Origin: Smithella sp.
Lineage (GTDB): Bacteria > Desulfobacterota > Syntrophia > Syntrophales > Smithellaceae
Length of the DNA: 43,710 nt
NCBI GenBank assembly: GCA_017993615.1
Contig: JAGOMJ010000019.1
Span: 1-43,710, forward strand
Direction: 5' to 3'
Position 1 is the stretch's first letter, and the number at the start of each line of letters is the position of its first letter. The notes under the pieces were generated by a model. That model saw nothing but the letters and a program-made list of their open reading frames with translations, was not told the origin of the DNA and made no database searches. This document shows, in pieces, positions 25,209-33,736 of this stretch. Made by a program: the position numbers and the translations under genes.

Positions 25209-26651
25209 TTACGATTTTTTCCAGCAGACATCCGGTTTACGCGCGGCCAAGACTTCGTCAAGCCGACTCACCGGGGTTGATACGGGTGCGTTCTTGACGC
25301 CTTCGGGATTTTCCTTGGCCTCGCGGGCAATGGCAATCATGGCATCGCAGAACGTATCCAGCGTCTCTTTTCTTTCCGTTTCGGTCGGTTCGATCATTAT
25401 CGCTTCCGGCACAATCAGCGGGAAGTAAATGGTCGGCGGATGATAACCGTAATCAATCAACTTCTTCGCGATGTCGCTGGTATGCACCGAGCTTTGAGCA
25501 ACCTGTCTGTTGCCGGAAAAGACGCATTCATGCATGCAGACCCGGTCATAAGGCAAATCAAAATACGGTTTTAATCGCTCCTTGATGTAGTTGGCATTGA
25601 GCACGGCCATTTCCGTGGCATGTTTCAAACCGTCAGCTCCCAGTGACCGGATATACGTGTAGGCTTTAACAATGACATTGAAATTTCCATAAAATGCGCG
25701 GACACGGCCGATACTGTCCGGAAATTTTTCCGACCATTTGAATTTATCATCTTTCCGAATAATGCGGGGGACCGGGAGAAAATCAAGCAGCGCATTGCTT
25801 ACGCCTACCGGCCCGCTGCCCGGACCGCCTCCGCCGTGCGGTGTGGAAAAGGTTTTGTGCAGGTTCAGTTGAATCACGTCGAAGCCCAGATCGCCGGGTC
25901 TAACTTTACCTAAAAAAGCGTTGGCATTGGCGCCATCGCCGTAAAGCAGGCCGCCTTTGCCGTGAACAATGGCCGCCACCTTCTCGATATTGCGTTCGAA
26001 AAGTCCCAGCGTGTTGGGATTGGTCAGCATCAGGGCCGCCACATCCTCCGTCATCAGCGATTCCAGATGCTCAATATCCACACCGCCTTCGCCGTTGGAT
26101 TTCAGTTCCCTGATCTCAAAACCGCAAAGAGCGCTGGATGCCGGATTCGTCCCATGCGCTGCATCCGGTATCAGAATAATTCTGCGTTTCTGGCCCTTTT
26201 TCTCAAAATATTTTTTTATCATCATGACGCCGGTCAATTCGCCATGCGCGCCTGCCGCCGGCTGAAGCGTAAATTCCGCCATGCCGAAAATCGCGCATAG
26301 GTACTTCTGCATGTCATAAAGCAGCCGCAGATTGCCCTGAGCGGATTTGACATCAGCATAAGGATGCAATCCGGTAAAACCGGGCAGAGCCGCAGCATTT
26401 TCATTAATTTTGGGATTGTATTTCATCGTGCAGGACCCCAGAGGATAAAATCCCAGATCGACGCCGAAATTACGGCGCGACAAATTGGTATAATGACGGA
26501 CCAGGTCAATTTCCGCCACTTCGGGCAAATCCAGATCGTCCCGCAAATATTGACGGCCGATCGCCTGTTCAATATTGATGGAAGGAACATCGCTCGCGGG
26601 AATACCCGCGGCAGCGCGTCCGGGTTTGCTTATTTCAAAAATTAATTCCAT
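25209..26651 (-). CDS. gcvPB: glycine dehydrogenase (decarboxylating) subunit 2
   Basis: Beta subunit of the two-subunit P-protein, which decarboxylates glycine and passes the aminomethyl group to GcvH. The 480 residues include [31 protein letters not shown] and the PLP lysine region [20 protein letters not shown] (Lys at about residue 265). GGGG lies just upstream of the ATG. The gene starts 10 bp after gcvPA ends. A 74-bp gap containing no obvious terminator separates it from lipA. Confidence 0.97.
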   Translation of the reverse strand: MELIFEISKPGRAAAGIPASDVPSINIEQAIGRQYLRDDLDLPEVAEIDLVRHYTNLSRRNFGVDLGFYPLGSCTMKYNPKINENAAALPGFTGLHPYADVKSAQGNLRLLYDMQKYLCAIFGMAEFTLQPAAGAHGELTGVMMIKKYFEKKGQKRRIILIPDAAHGTNPASSALCGFEIRELKSNGEGGVDIEHLESLMTEDVAALMLTNPNTLGLFERNIEKVAAIVHGKGGLLYGDGANANAFLGKVRPGDLGFDVIQLNLHKTFSTPHGGGGPGSGPVGVSNALLDFLPVPRIIRKDDKFKWSEKFPDSIGRVRAFYGNFNVIVKAYTYIRSLGADGLKHATEMAVLNANYIKERLKPYFDLPYDRVCMHECVFSGNRQVAQSSVHTSDIAKKLIDYGYHPPTIYFPLIVPEAIMIEPTETERKETLDTFCDAMIAIAREAKENPEGVKNAPVSTPVSRLDEVLAARKPDVCWKKS

Positions 26652-26661
26652 TCCCCATCCC

Positions 26662-27987
26662 CTATTTCACAATGTCAGCGACCTTATCCATATCTTCTTT
26701 GGAAATCATTTCCGTGGCGCAGAAAAGCAATGCGTCTTTCAGCTCCGGATAGTCCTTCTCCAATTCATACCCGCCGATGATTCCTTCTTTTTTCAGTTTT
26801 TTATTTACTTTCGCGGCATCAGGACAACGCAAAACAAATTCATTATAAACCGGCGCGGAAAAAACGTCTTGCCAGCCTGGAAGTTCCAGCAATTTATTTT
26901 TCAGATACCGGGCTTTATAAACGTTGAGCTCGGCCAGTTTTCTGAGATTTTTGCCCAGAGCGGCCAGGTAAACTCCCGCTGCCAGCGCGCACAGCGCTTC
27001 GTTGGAACAAATATTGGATGTCGCTTTTTCGCGGCGGATATGCTGCTCGCGCGTCTGAAGAGTCAACACGAATCCGCGCTGACCTTTTTTATCCACGGTT
27101 GCGCCCACAAGCCTTCCGGGAATGCGGCGCATGTATTTTTCTTTGGCGGCAAAAATCCCCAGATAGGGTCCGCCGTAATTCAGCGGATTGCCGAAGCTCT
27201 GGCCTTCGCCCACGACAAAATCAGCGCCCTGGGCTCCTGCGGGCTTCAGAAGGCCCATAGACGTCCCCTCCGTAAAACCGGCCACCAGCAAGGCTCCCTT
27301 CTGATGAGCGGCATCAACAGCCGGCGCGATATCTTCGATCACACCGAACACATTCGGGCTTTGCACAATTACCGCGGCCGTCTGATCATCCAATTTTTTT
27401 TGCAGAGCATCCGGATCAATCTGGCCGGACGGCATATAAGGGATTTCCACAACCGTATAGCCGTTGGCCCAACAGTAAGTCCGCAAAACCTGCCGGTATT
27501 CCGGATGCACCGAACGGGCAACGATCATTTTATTACGATTGGACATTTTCGCGCAAAGCACCGCGGCTTCGGCCGTGGCGGAAGCGCCGTCGTACATGGA
27601 TGCATTGGCAATTTCGGTGCCGGTAAGACGGGCGATCATGGTCTGATATTCGTAGATCGCCTGAAGAATGCCCTGGCTGATTTCGGCCTGATAAGGCGTA
27701 TAGGCCGTATAAAATTCCGCGCGCCCTACAATATGACCGACGACCGCCGGGATATAGTGATGATATGCGCCCGCGCCGGTTAACGTCACCTGCGGCATTT
27801 TATTTTTTTGAGCCAGTCCGCCCATGCATGACAGTGTCTCCATTTCGGAAAGCGCCGGGGGAATATCGGGAATGTGTTGCAATCTGAATTTTTCCGGGAT
27901 ATCGGCAAATAGTTCGTCGAGGCTTGAGATGCCGATGACCGACTGCATTTGAGCAACGTCATCGAATGTGTGGGGACAGTAATCCAT
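26662..27987 (-). CDS. gcvPA: glycine dehydrogenase (decarboxylating) subunit 1
   Basis: Alpha subunit of the two-part P-protein. The 441 residues begin [20 protein letters not shown], followed by [17 protein letters not shown] and [20 protein letters not shown]. The typical ending STNxCSN-like segment appears here as [20 protein letters not shown]. The split P-protein is common in anaerobes and differs from the single long GcvP of Enterobacteria. It sits between gcvH and gcvPB. Confidence 0.97.
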   Translation of the reverse strand: MDYCPHTFDDVAQMQSVIGISSLDELFADIPEKFRLQHIPDIPPALSEMETLSCMGGLAQKNKMPQVTLTGAGAYHHYIPAVVGHIVGRAEFYTAYTPYQAEISQGILQAIYEYQTMIARLTGTEIANASMYDGASATAEAAVLCAKMSNRNKMIVARSVHPEYRQVLRTYCWANGYTVVEIPYMPSGQIDPDALQKKLDDQTAAVIVQSPNVFGVIEDIAPAVDAAHQKGALLVAGFTEGTSMGLLKPAGAQGADFVVGEGQSFGNPLNYGGPYLGIFAAKEKYMRRIPGRLVGATVDKKGQRGFVLTLQTREQHIRREKATSNICSNEALCALAAGVYLAALGKNLRKLAELNVYKARYLKNKLLELPGWQDVFSAPVYNEFVLRCPDAAKVNKKLKKEGIIGGYELEKDYPELKDALLFCATEMISKEDMDKVADIVK

Positions 27988-28004
27988 ATCGTTTTTTTCT
28001 TTCT

Positions 28005-28403
28005 TTAATGTTTATCTTCCTGCAGCATTTCATCATACTGATTCGCGGTCAGCAGCATATCCAGTTCTTCGGGTTTGGACAGGCGCATTTTGACGATCCA
28101 GCCATCACCGAAAGCATCCTGATTGATCAGCTCCGGCGTTTCTTCCAAGACCGTATTGACATCAATCACCTCTCCACTGACGGGCGCAAAAACATCGGAC
28201 ACGGATTTGACGGATTCGACTACGGCCACTGTTGCATGCTGGACCACCTTTCTTCCAATTTCCGGCAGGTCGACAAAAACAATATCGGTGAGCATTTCCT
28301 GAGCATAATCGGTGATGCCGATAATGGCTGTCCCGTCATTGTAGTAGATCACCCATTCATGATCGCGGGAATAATATCTGTCATTCGGGTTTGGCTTGGA
28401 CAT
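28005..28403 (-). CDS. gcvH: glycine cleavage system H protein
   Basis: Lipoyl carrier shuttling the aminomethyl group among P-, T- and L-proteins. The 132-residue protein has the lipoylation motif ESVKSVSDVFAPVSGEV, with the modified Lys at about residue 66. It also contains YYSRDHEWV at the N-terminus and GWIVKMRLS near the C-terminus. An AGGAGGG ribosome binding site precedes the ATG. Second gene of the gcv operon. Confidence 0.97.
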   Translation of the reverse strand: MSKPNPNDRYYSRDHEWVIYYNDGTAIIGITDYAQEMLTDIVFVDLPEIGRKVVQHATVAVVESVKSVSDVFAPVSGEVIDVNTVLEETPELINQDAFGDGWIVKMRLSKPEELDMLLTANQYDEMLQEDKH

Positions 28404-28419
28404 AATGCCCTCCTTATTG

Positions 28420-29526
28420 TTATTTTAACCGTTTATAAAATGGCAGTTTAACGACCTTGGCCGCCGTCATTGTATCGCGAATCGCAATTTCCAGTTTTGT
28501 ATCCGGTGCACAGTAATCAATATCGATGAATGCCAGAGCGATAGCCTTGTTCAGCGTGGGCGAAAACGTGCCGGATGTGACAAGGCCGATTTCTTTTCCG
28601 TCGCAGAAAACTTTATAACCGTGACGCGCGATGCCGCGTCCGGTCATTTCCAGGCCAGCCAGCTTTTTTCTGATTCCGGAACTTTGCTTGGCTCTCAGAG
28701 CCGCAGACCCGACAAATTCCTTTTGCGCATCGACAATCCACCCATAGGGAACCTCCAGCGGACTGACGGACTCGTCCATGTCCTGTCCATTGAGCATCAT
28801 GCCTGATTCCAGTCGTAACGTGTCACGGGCGCCCAACCCGCAGGGTTTCATGCCCTGTTTTGCGCCCTCCGTCATCAACCTGTCCCATATTTGGCCTACA
28901 ACGTTTCCCGGCGCATAAATTTCAAATCCGTCTTCACCCGTGTAGCCGCTGCGCGATACAATCGCATCAAATCCCGCGACGTGAGCTTTGCAAAAATGAT
29001 AGAAGCGCACATTTTTCAAATCAGCATCTGTTATTTTCTGCAAAATCTCTTCCGAAGACGGCCCCTGTAAATCCAGCTTACCCGTTTCATTGCTGATATC
29101 TCGCAATGCGCAATCAAACTTTTTATCCGTCTGAATTCTGTTGATCCAGGCCCAGTCTCTGTCTTTCGGCGTAGCGTTGGTGACGAGCATATAGTCATGC
29201 TCATCCATTTTATAAACGGTTAAGTCATCGATAACGCCACCTTCTTCATTGAGCAGCGCGGATAATTTAACCTGTCCGATTTTCTGATCAGCCAGATTTC
29301 TGGTCAAAACCAATTGCAGAAGATCAAGCGCCTGCGGTCCTTTGACCAGTATTTCTCCCATATGGCAAATATCAAAAAGTCCGGCAGCGTTTCTGGTTGT
29401 TCTGTGTTCGTCGATGACGTTGGTATACTGGACGGGCATGGCCCAGCCGCCGAAATCAATAATTTTGGCCTTCAGGGCGACATGCTTTTCGTATAATGGC
29501 GTTTTATTCAATTTTGATTCATCCAA
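28420..29526 (-). CDS. gcvT: aminomethyltransferase (glycine cleavage T protein)
   Basis: Transfers the methylene group from aminomethyl-GcvH to tetrahydrofolate with release of ammonia. The 368-residue protein contains KTPLYEKHVALKAKIIDFGG, the folate-binding Asp region (LFDICHMGEI, DLQGP) and SRSGYTGEDGFEIY. The start is unusual: both candidates are TTG (29526, or 29511 giving LNKTPLYEKH). The second fits the family start better and has GGATG upstream. First gene of the operon; no glycine riboswitch is visible upstream. Confidence 0.95.
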   Translation of the reverse strand: MDESKLNKTPLYEKHVALKAKIIDFGGWAMPVQYTNVIDEHRTTRNAAGLFDICHMGEILVKGPQALDLLQLVLTRNLADQKIGQVKLSALLNEEGGVIDDLTVYKMDEHDYMLVTNATPKDRDWAWINRIQTDKKFDCALRDISNETGKLDLQGPSSEEILQKITDADLKNVRFYHFCKAHVAGFDAIVSRSGYTGEDGFEIYAPGNVVGQIWDRLMTEGAKQGMKPCGLGARDTLRLESGMMLNGQDMDESVSPLEVPYGWIVDAQKEFVGSAALRAKQSSGIRKKLAGLEMTGRGIARHGYKVFCDGKEIGLVTSGTFSPTLNKAIALAFIDIDYCAPDTKLEIAIRDTMTAAKVVKLPFYKRLK

Positions 29527-29999
29527 TCTTTAAAAAATATACGGCAATCACTCAGGTAAAAAGCATGCCCGTGAAAACTATAATTTCCGGAAAAAAAATA
29601 TCCCTGAAACAACCCGACCGCATGTCAGATTCCGGGAATCTTTCATCCTTGCAAAAAGGATAATACAATACTTCAAATACCGGATTTAGAGCATAAAACC
29701 GGCTTGTCCGGAAAAAATCATTTCGCAGGGGAATATATCCATTGCACCTGTGATGATTGCTTTTTAAAAATTACTATAAGTAAAAATATATTTCAATAAT
29801 GAATACTGAAATAATCTTGTATCAATCCCGTGTCGTAGCAGATGCCCTTCAGAGCACTCCACTCCCGGGATCGCGGCTTACATTTCCTATAGTCAACGAG
29901 TTTTAGGATCAGCGAGTGTCACCCCATTTCGCTTCACTTCAGGGATAATTCCACTAACGCTTCGAGCTGCGCTACGCTTGCTCTCAGCGAGTGTCATTA
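29527..29999. other. long intergenic region between gcvT and def
   Basis: 473 bp without a supported gene. It holds a small hairpin ATCCTT-gcaaa-AAGGAT (29645-29661) and a 13-bp direct repeat listed separately. The glycine-riboswitch core (GCCGAAGG with a CTCTCAGGCAAAAGG-like strand) was looked for on the minus strand and not found. The gcvT promoter must lie here, but I cannot place it with confidence. Confidence 0.5.
29909..29996. repeat. 13-bp direct repeat, 75 bp apart
   Basis: TCAGCGAGTGTCA occurs at 29909-29921 and again at 29984-29996. The second copy ends 4 bp before the last codons of def. They may be remnants of an inserted or duplicated segment. Confidence 0.6.
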
Positions 30000-30560
30000 T
30001 TATTCTTTAAACAGTTTTTCAAAAAACAGTTGCTTGCTCTTGGGATAATAAATGTCGCCATAATCAACGATCAATTTCCCGTCAAGATGATCAATCTCGT
30101 GTTGGACAACACGAGCGATATAATCCAGATATTTCTTGTTGACTTTGCCTCCCTTGGCATCCAAGGCACGTACTTTTATTTCAGGAAATCGACTGACCTC
30201 GACCTGCACATCCGGACAGGACAGACACCCTTCCGCCCCGATGACCTTTTCTCCGCGTTCCTGGGTAATCCGCGGGTTGATGAGAACTTCGATATCATCG
30301 ATATCTTTTATCTTTTTTTGACCATCCTCAAAGCCTTTGACCCGGAAAACGATTATTCTTTTATTAATACCGATTTGAGGCGCGGCCAGACCCACCGCAT
30401 CATCTCTTTCCATAAAAGAGTCTACCAATGCCTGAACGGCTTCCCGTCCTTCCTTATCCAGGGGCACGGGCAACTCAGCGGATTTTTTCCTTAAAACAGA
30501 AGTGTCGCGGGCGTTTAGGCCTGCTTCATCCCATAATGCTAAAACTCTTTTCGTAGACAT
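30000..30560 (-). CDS. def: peptide deformylase
   Basis: Metal-dependent enzyme removing the N-formyl group from new proteins. The 186 residues contain all three motifs: GLAAPQIGI, EGCLSCPD and QHEIDHLDGKL (Cys plus two His as metal ligands, Glu as base). The N-terminal segment (about 1-25, STKRVLALWDEAGLNARDTS) is slightly longer than in E. coli and diverges from the usual ILxxPDPVL. A single-gene unit here, not next to fmt. Confidence 0.94.
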   Translation of the reverse strand: MSTKRVLALWDEAGLNARDTSVLRKKSAELPVPLDKEGREAVQALVDSFMERDDAVGLAAPQIGINKRIIVFRVKGFEDGQKKIKDIDDIEVLINPRITQERGEKVIGAEGCLSCPDVQVEVSRFPEIKVRALDAKGGKVNKKYLDYIARVVQHEIDHLDGKLIVDYGDIYYPKSKQLFFEKLFKE

Positions 30561-30694
30561 GATACTTGCTCAAAAATTATTTTGAAAAACACTTATCACC
30601 TATTCCCCGTTATTTCAAGTCATGAGTCCCGACCGTTAGAAGCAAATAACCCAAAGGTCACTATAGGCGCACTGAAATTTGACGGACGAATTAT

Positions 30695-30718
30695 CCGATC
30701 CCGATTTATCGGGATTGG
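30695..30718. terminator. hairpin upstream of the radical SAM gene
   Basis: CCGATCCCGAT-tt-ATCGGGATTGG forms an 11-bp stem with one G-U pair. There is no T run on either side, so a terminator role is doubtful; it may be a REP-like element. The rest of 30561-30835 is AT-rich leader with nothing else I can support. Confidence 0.4.
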
Positions 30719-30835
30719 AAATTATCCCGCGTGCGAAGCTACATGGAGATAATTGTCGCTTGCAATAAACGCGCATATTTTGCTAAACAACAAAAAGGGT
30801 GATTTTATAAAAAATATCATGAGGATGATTTATCG

Positions 30836-32086
30836 TTGATTAATCAAATCGTTACCAGAATTGCCAAGCGGGAGTTCGCCCGTTCACTGAAATTTGAAGA
30901 TGGAAGTTCGCCGGAACTGCCTTCCTGCGCCGACAATAACCAGCGCCTTCTCTACATTCATATCCCGTTTTGTGAGGAGCTCTGTCCCTATTGCTCCTTT
31001 CACCGGATTACCTTCAAAGAACCTTTAACACGCAGATATTTTCAGGCCCTGCGCCGGGAAATCAGGATTTATCATGAAAAAGGCTATCAATTCGAAGGGG
31101 TTTATGCGGGCGGCGGCACCCCGACCGTGCTGATTGATGAACTGGCGGAAACCTTGAATCTTTCGCGGGAACTCTTTCCCATCCGGGATATATCCGTGGA
31201 AACGAATCCCAACCACCTGACCGAAAAAAATATCGACGTTCTGCGACAATGCGGCGTCAAGAGACTTTCCGTGGGCGTGCAAACCTTCAACGACGATATG
31301 CTCAAAAAAATCGGACGCTACGAAAAATACGGCTCCGGTCAGGAAATCGCCGAACGGCTGAAATATTATCAGGGACACTTTCACACTCTAAACGCCGACA
31401 TGATTTTTAATTTCCCCGGACAGACGCCGGAGATGCTCGAGGCGGATTTGGCCGTTATTCTTAATTTAAACATGGATCAGGTGACCTTTTATCCCTTGAT
31501 GATTTCCGACCTGACGCGGGACATCATGAAAAAAACGGTGGGCCATGTCGATTTCAGCAACGAAGAACGTTTTTATAAATTGATCGTCCGGCGTCTGGAG
31601 AAAAACTATGATTTTTCATCGGCATGGTGCTTCTCGCGGAAGGAATCGCTGGTTGACGAGTACGTTGTGGAGTTTGAAGAATACGCGGGACTCGGCAGCG
31701 GCGCCATCGGCTATCTTTACGGAACATGTTATTCCAACACGTTTGATATTGAAGGATACATCGCTTCTCTGGAAAAAGGGAAATTGCCATTGCAGGCTTC
31801 CCGCAAGTTCGACCTTCATGATCGGATGAGCTATGATTTTTTAATGAAACTATTCAGCACGAAGCTGGATATCAAAGCCATGCAGAAAAAATACGACGGG
31901 AAATTTTTAAAAACCATGTGGAAGGAAATAGCAGCTTTTGAAATCGTCAGAGCGTATCGTTATTTTGATACCTCTCTGTATTTGACGCCGTATGGCCGTT
32001 ACCTGTGGGTCATCATGATGCGGGAATTTTTCATTGCCGTGAACAATTTCCGCGATTATTGCCGCAAGCAGGCAGGAGTGATGTGA
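30836..32086 (+). CDS. coproporphyrinogen III oxidase-like (HemN/HemW-type) radical SAM protein
   Basis: A 416-residue radical SAM protein. The cluster motif lies in IPFCEELCPYCSFHR (C-x3-C-x2-C, residues near 45-52). It is followed by VYAGGGTPTVL (SAM-binding GGGTP), SVETNPNHL and SVGVQTFNDDMLKKIGR, all as in HemN/HemW. The C-terminal HemN domain is less conserved. It may be a heme chaperone, an oxygen-independent CPO relative or a methyltransferase; no heme genes are nearby to decide. The start is TTG at 30836 with GAGG about 11 bases upstream. Confidence 0.8.
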   Translation: MINQIVTRIAKREFARSLKFEDGSSPELPSCADNNQRLLYIHIPFCEELCPYCSFHRITFKEPLTRRYFQALRREIRIYHEKGYQFEGVYAGGGTPTVLIDELAETLNLSRELFPIRDISVETNPNHLTEKNIDVLRQCGVKRLSVGVQTFNDDMLKKIGRYEKYGSGQEIAERLKYYQGHFHTLNADMIFNFPGQTPEMLEADLAVILNLNMDQVTFYPLMISDLTRDIMKKTVGHVDFSNEERFYKLIVRRLEKNYDFSSAWCFSRKESLVDEYVVEFEEYAGLGSGAIGYLYGTCYSNTFDIEGYIASLEKGKLPLQASRKFDLHDRMSYDFLMKLFSTKLDIKAMQKKYDGKFLKTMWKEIAAFEIVRAYRYFDTSLYLTPYGRYLWVIMMREFFIAVNNFRDYCRKQAGVM

Positions 32087-32188
32087 TATTTTGTGTCACT
32101 TCAAGCGTATGAGAAATCAAAAAAACAAGATGTCTCCCCATGACAAAAATGAATCGATAGAGCAAACTCGCATCAAAAGAGGATAACG

Positions 32189-33601
32189 ATGGATGAACAA
32201 CAAAAAGAATTGTTGAAGCAATTGCCGAAGATTGACGAAATTATTCTTCTTCTGGAGAAACAAAACATCTATGATCTGGCGCCGCACGAAATCGTCAAAG
32301 AAACCTGCCGCAGGATTGTGCAGAACCTGCGTGATAAAATCGTCAACGCTAAAAAGAAGCTTCCTGCAGAATTCATTCCCGATGCTAAAACAACCGCCAA
32401 AGAGGTGGAACAATCAATTAAAGGGTTGTACCGCTACAGCCTGCGCCGCGTCGTCAATGCCACGGGCGTTATTCTGCACACCAACCTGGGACGCGCGCCG
32501 CTTTGCCCCGAAGCTCTGGAAAGAATTATGGAAGTGGGCAAGGCCTACTCCAATCTGGAATTTGATTTAAACAAAGGCGAGCGCGGCCAACGCTACGATC
32601 ATGTCAGTTCGCTGCTTTGCGCCCTCACCGGCGCAGAAGATGCTTTAATCGTCAATAACAATGCGGCGGCGGTTTTGCTGGTGCTCAATACGCTGGCCCA
32701 GAAAAAAGAAGCCATCGTCTCGCGAGGCGAGCTCATCGAAATCGGCGGCGAATTCCGCATCCCGGAAATCATGCAAAAAAGCGCAACAAAACTTCGCGAA
32801 GTGGGAACGACCAACCGTACACGGCAAAGCGACTACGAAAAAGCCATCAACGACAAAACGGGTCTGATCATGAAAGTCCACACCAGCAATTACCGCATTG
32901 TGGGATTCACCGAAGAAGCAAGTATTGAATCGCTGGTTGAACTGGGTAAGAACAGGGGCATTCCGGTCATGGACGATCTGGGCAGCGGCTGCCTGATTGA
33001 TCTGGACCGCTACGGTCTGCAGCACGAGCCGACGATCCGTGAAAGACTGGCCGCGGGCGTTGACGTGGTCACGTTCAGCGGCGACAAACTTTTGGGCGGC
33101 CCGCAAGCCGGAATCATCGTCGGCAAAAAAGAAGTCCTCGCGAAAATCAAAAAGAATCCCCTGAACCGCGCCCTGCGCATCGACAAATTCACGCTGGCCG
33201 CTCTGGAAGCCACCTTGATGCATTACTTGAATACCTCCGCGGCGCCGAAGAAATTACGGGCCCTGAAGGCTTTGACCGAACCTGTTGCCGATGTCAAAAA
33301 ACGCGCTGAAAAATTAATAGAAAAATTGCAAAATGAAAATTTCGATCAGTTGAAATTCTCCATCCGTGAAGATTTCGCGGCAGCCGGCGGCGGCTCCCTG
33401 CCCACGCAGCAGATTCCCACGGTTTTAGTTGCCGTCAACAACAAAAATATGACGGCTACCAGGATGGAAGAAAAACTGCGCAAGCTTGAAATGCCGATCA
33501 TCGCCCGCGTGGATAAGGATGAAATCCTCTTCGACCTGCGCACCGTGGCAGAAGATGAATTTACATTCATCATTGAAGGGTTGAAACAGATAATCACCTA
33601 A
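32189..33601 (+). CDS. selA: L-seryl-tRNA(Sec) selenium transferase
   Basis: PLP enzyme converting Ser-tRNA(Sec) to Sec-tRNA(Sec) using selenophosphate. The 470-residue protein is full length. It has the N-terminal tRNA-binding region (1-60), RRVVNATGVILHTNLGRAPL, NNNAAAVLLVLNTLA and the PLP-lysine site VTFSGDKLLGGPQAG (Lys near residue 300). A GAGG site precedes the ATG. selB, selC and selD are not visible in the window, although selA commonly neighbours selB. Its presence implies that the organism makes selenoproteins. Confidence 0.96.
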   Translation: MDEQQKELLKQLPKIDEIILLLEKQNIYDLAPHEIVKETCRRIVQNLRDKIVNAKKKLPAEFIPDAKTTAKEVEQSIKGLYRYSLRRVVNATGVILHTNLGRAPLCPEALERIMEVGKAYSNLEFDLNKGERGQRYDHVSSLLCALTGAEDALIVNNNAAAVLLVLNTLAQKKEAIVSRGELIEIGGEFRIPEIMQKSATKLREVGTTNRTRQSDYEKAINDKTGLIMKVHTSNYRIVGFTEEASIESLVELGKNRGIPVMDDLGSGCLIDLDRYGLQHEPTIRERLAAGVDVVTFSGDKLLGGPQAGIIVGKKEVLAKIKKNPLNRALRIDKFTLAALEATLMHYLNTSAAPKKLRALKALTEPVADVKKRAEKLIEKLQNENFDQLKFSIREDFAAAGGGSLPTQQIPTVLVAVNNKNMTATRMEEKLRKLEMPIIARVDKDEILFDLRTVAEDEFTFIIEGLKQIIT

Positions 33602-33619
33602 CATTGTCATTCTCTGTTC

Positions 33620-33642
33620 AGCCAAGTCTTTTTGACTTGGCT
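33620..33642 (+). terminator. hairpin after selA, first of two
   Basis: Perfect 9-bp stem AGCCAAGTC-ttttt-GACTTGGCT 18 bp past the selA stop. It lacks a clear T run, so termination is uncertain. Its left flank mirrors the right flank of the next hairpin. Confidence 0.5.
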
Positions 33643-33660
33643 GTCTACAACACAAATACA

Positions 33661-33685
33661 CAGTCGAGTCCAAAAGACTCGACTG
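33661..33685 (+). repeat. hairpin after selA, second of two
   Basis: Perfect 10-bp stem CAGTCGAGTC-caaaa-GACTCGACTG. The 3' part GACTCGACTGAAC pairs with GTTCAGCCAAGTC of the preceding hairpin at 11 of 13 positions, so the two units are imperfect inverted copies of each other, as in BIME-like REP pairs. Confidence 0.6.
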
Positions 33686-33723
33686 AACTTAAGTCATGCG
33701 TTTCATCTGTAAAATAAATTTCA

Positions 33724-33732
33724 GGGGGGGGG
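33724..33732 (+). repeat. nine-G homopolymer at a ribosome binding site
   Basis: Nine consecutive G (33724-33732) followed by CGGC and the ATG at 33737. The tract overlaps the Shine-Dalgarno region of the beta-propeller gene, so length changes would shift spacing. Confidence 0.75.
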
Positions 33733-33736
33733 CGGC

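Noticed and set aside
26575-27783. 402-codon plus-strand frame across the gcvPA/gcvPB junction
   Set aside because: Antisense to two clearly conserved enzymes; composition is that of a mirrored coding strand.
29560-29830. Possible glycine riboswitch upstream of gcvT
   Set aside because: A CTCAGG-like fragment is present on the plus strand, but the conserved GCCGAAGG core and paired helices are missing on the sense strand.
29727-29953. Sequences resembling the enhancer palindrome (GGGGAATATATCC at about 29729, GGGATAATTCC at about 29942)
   Set aside because: Symmetry is poor and no -24/-12 promoter lies within reach.
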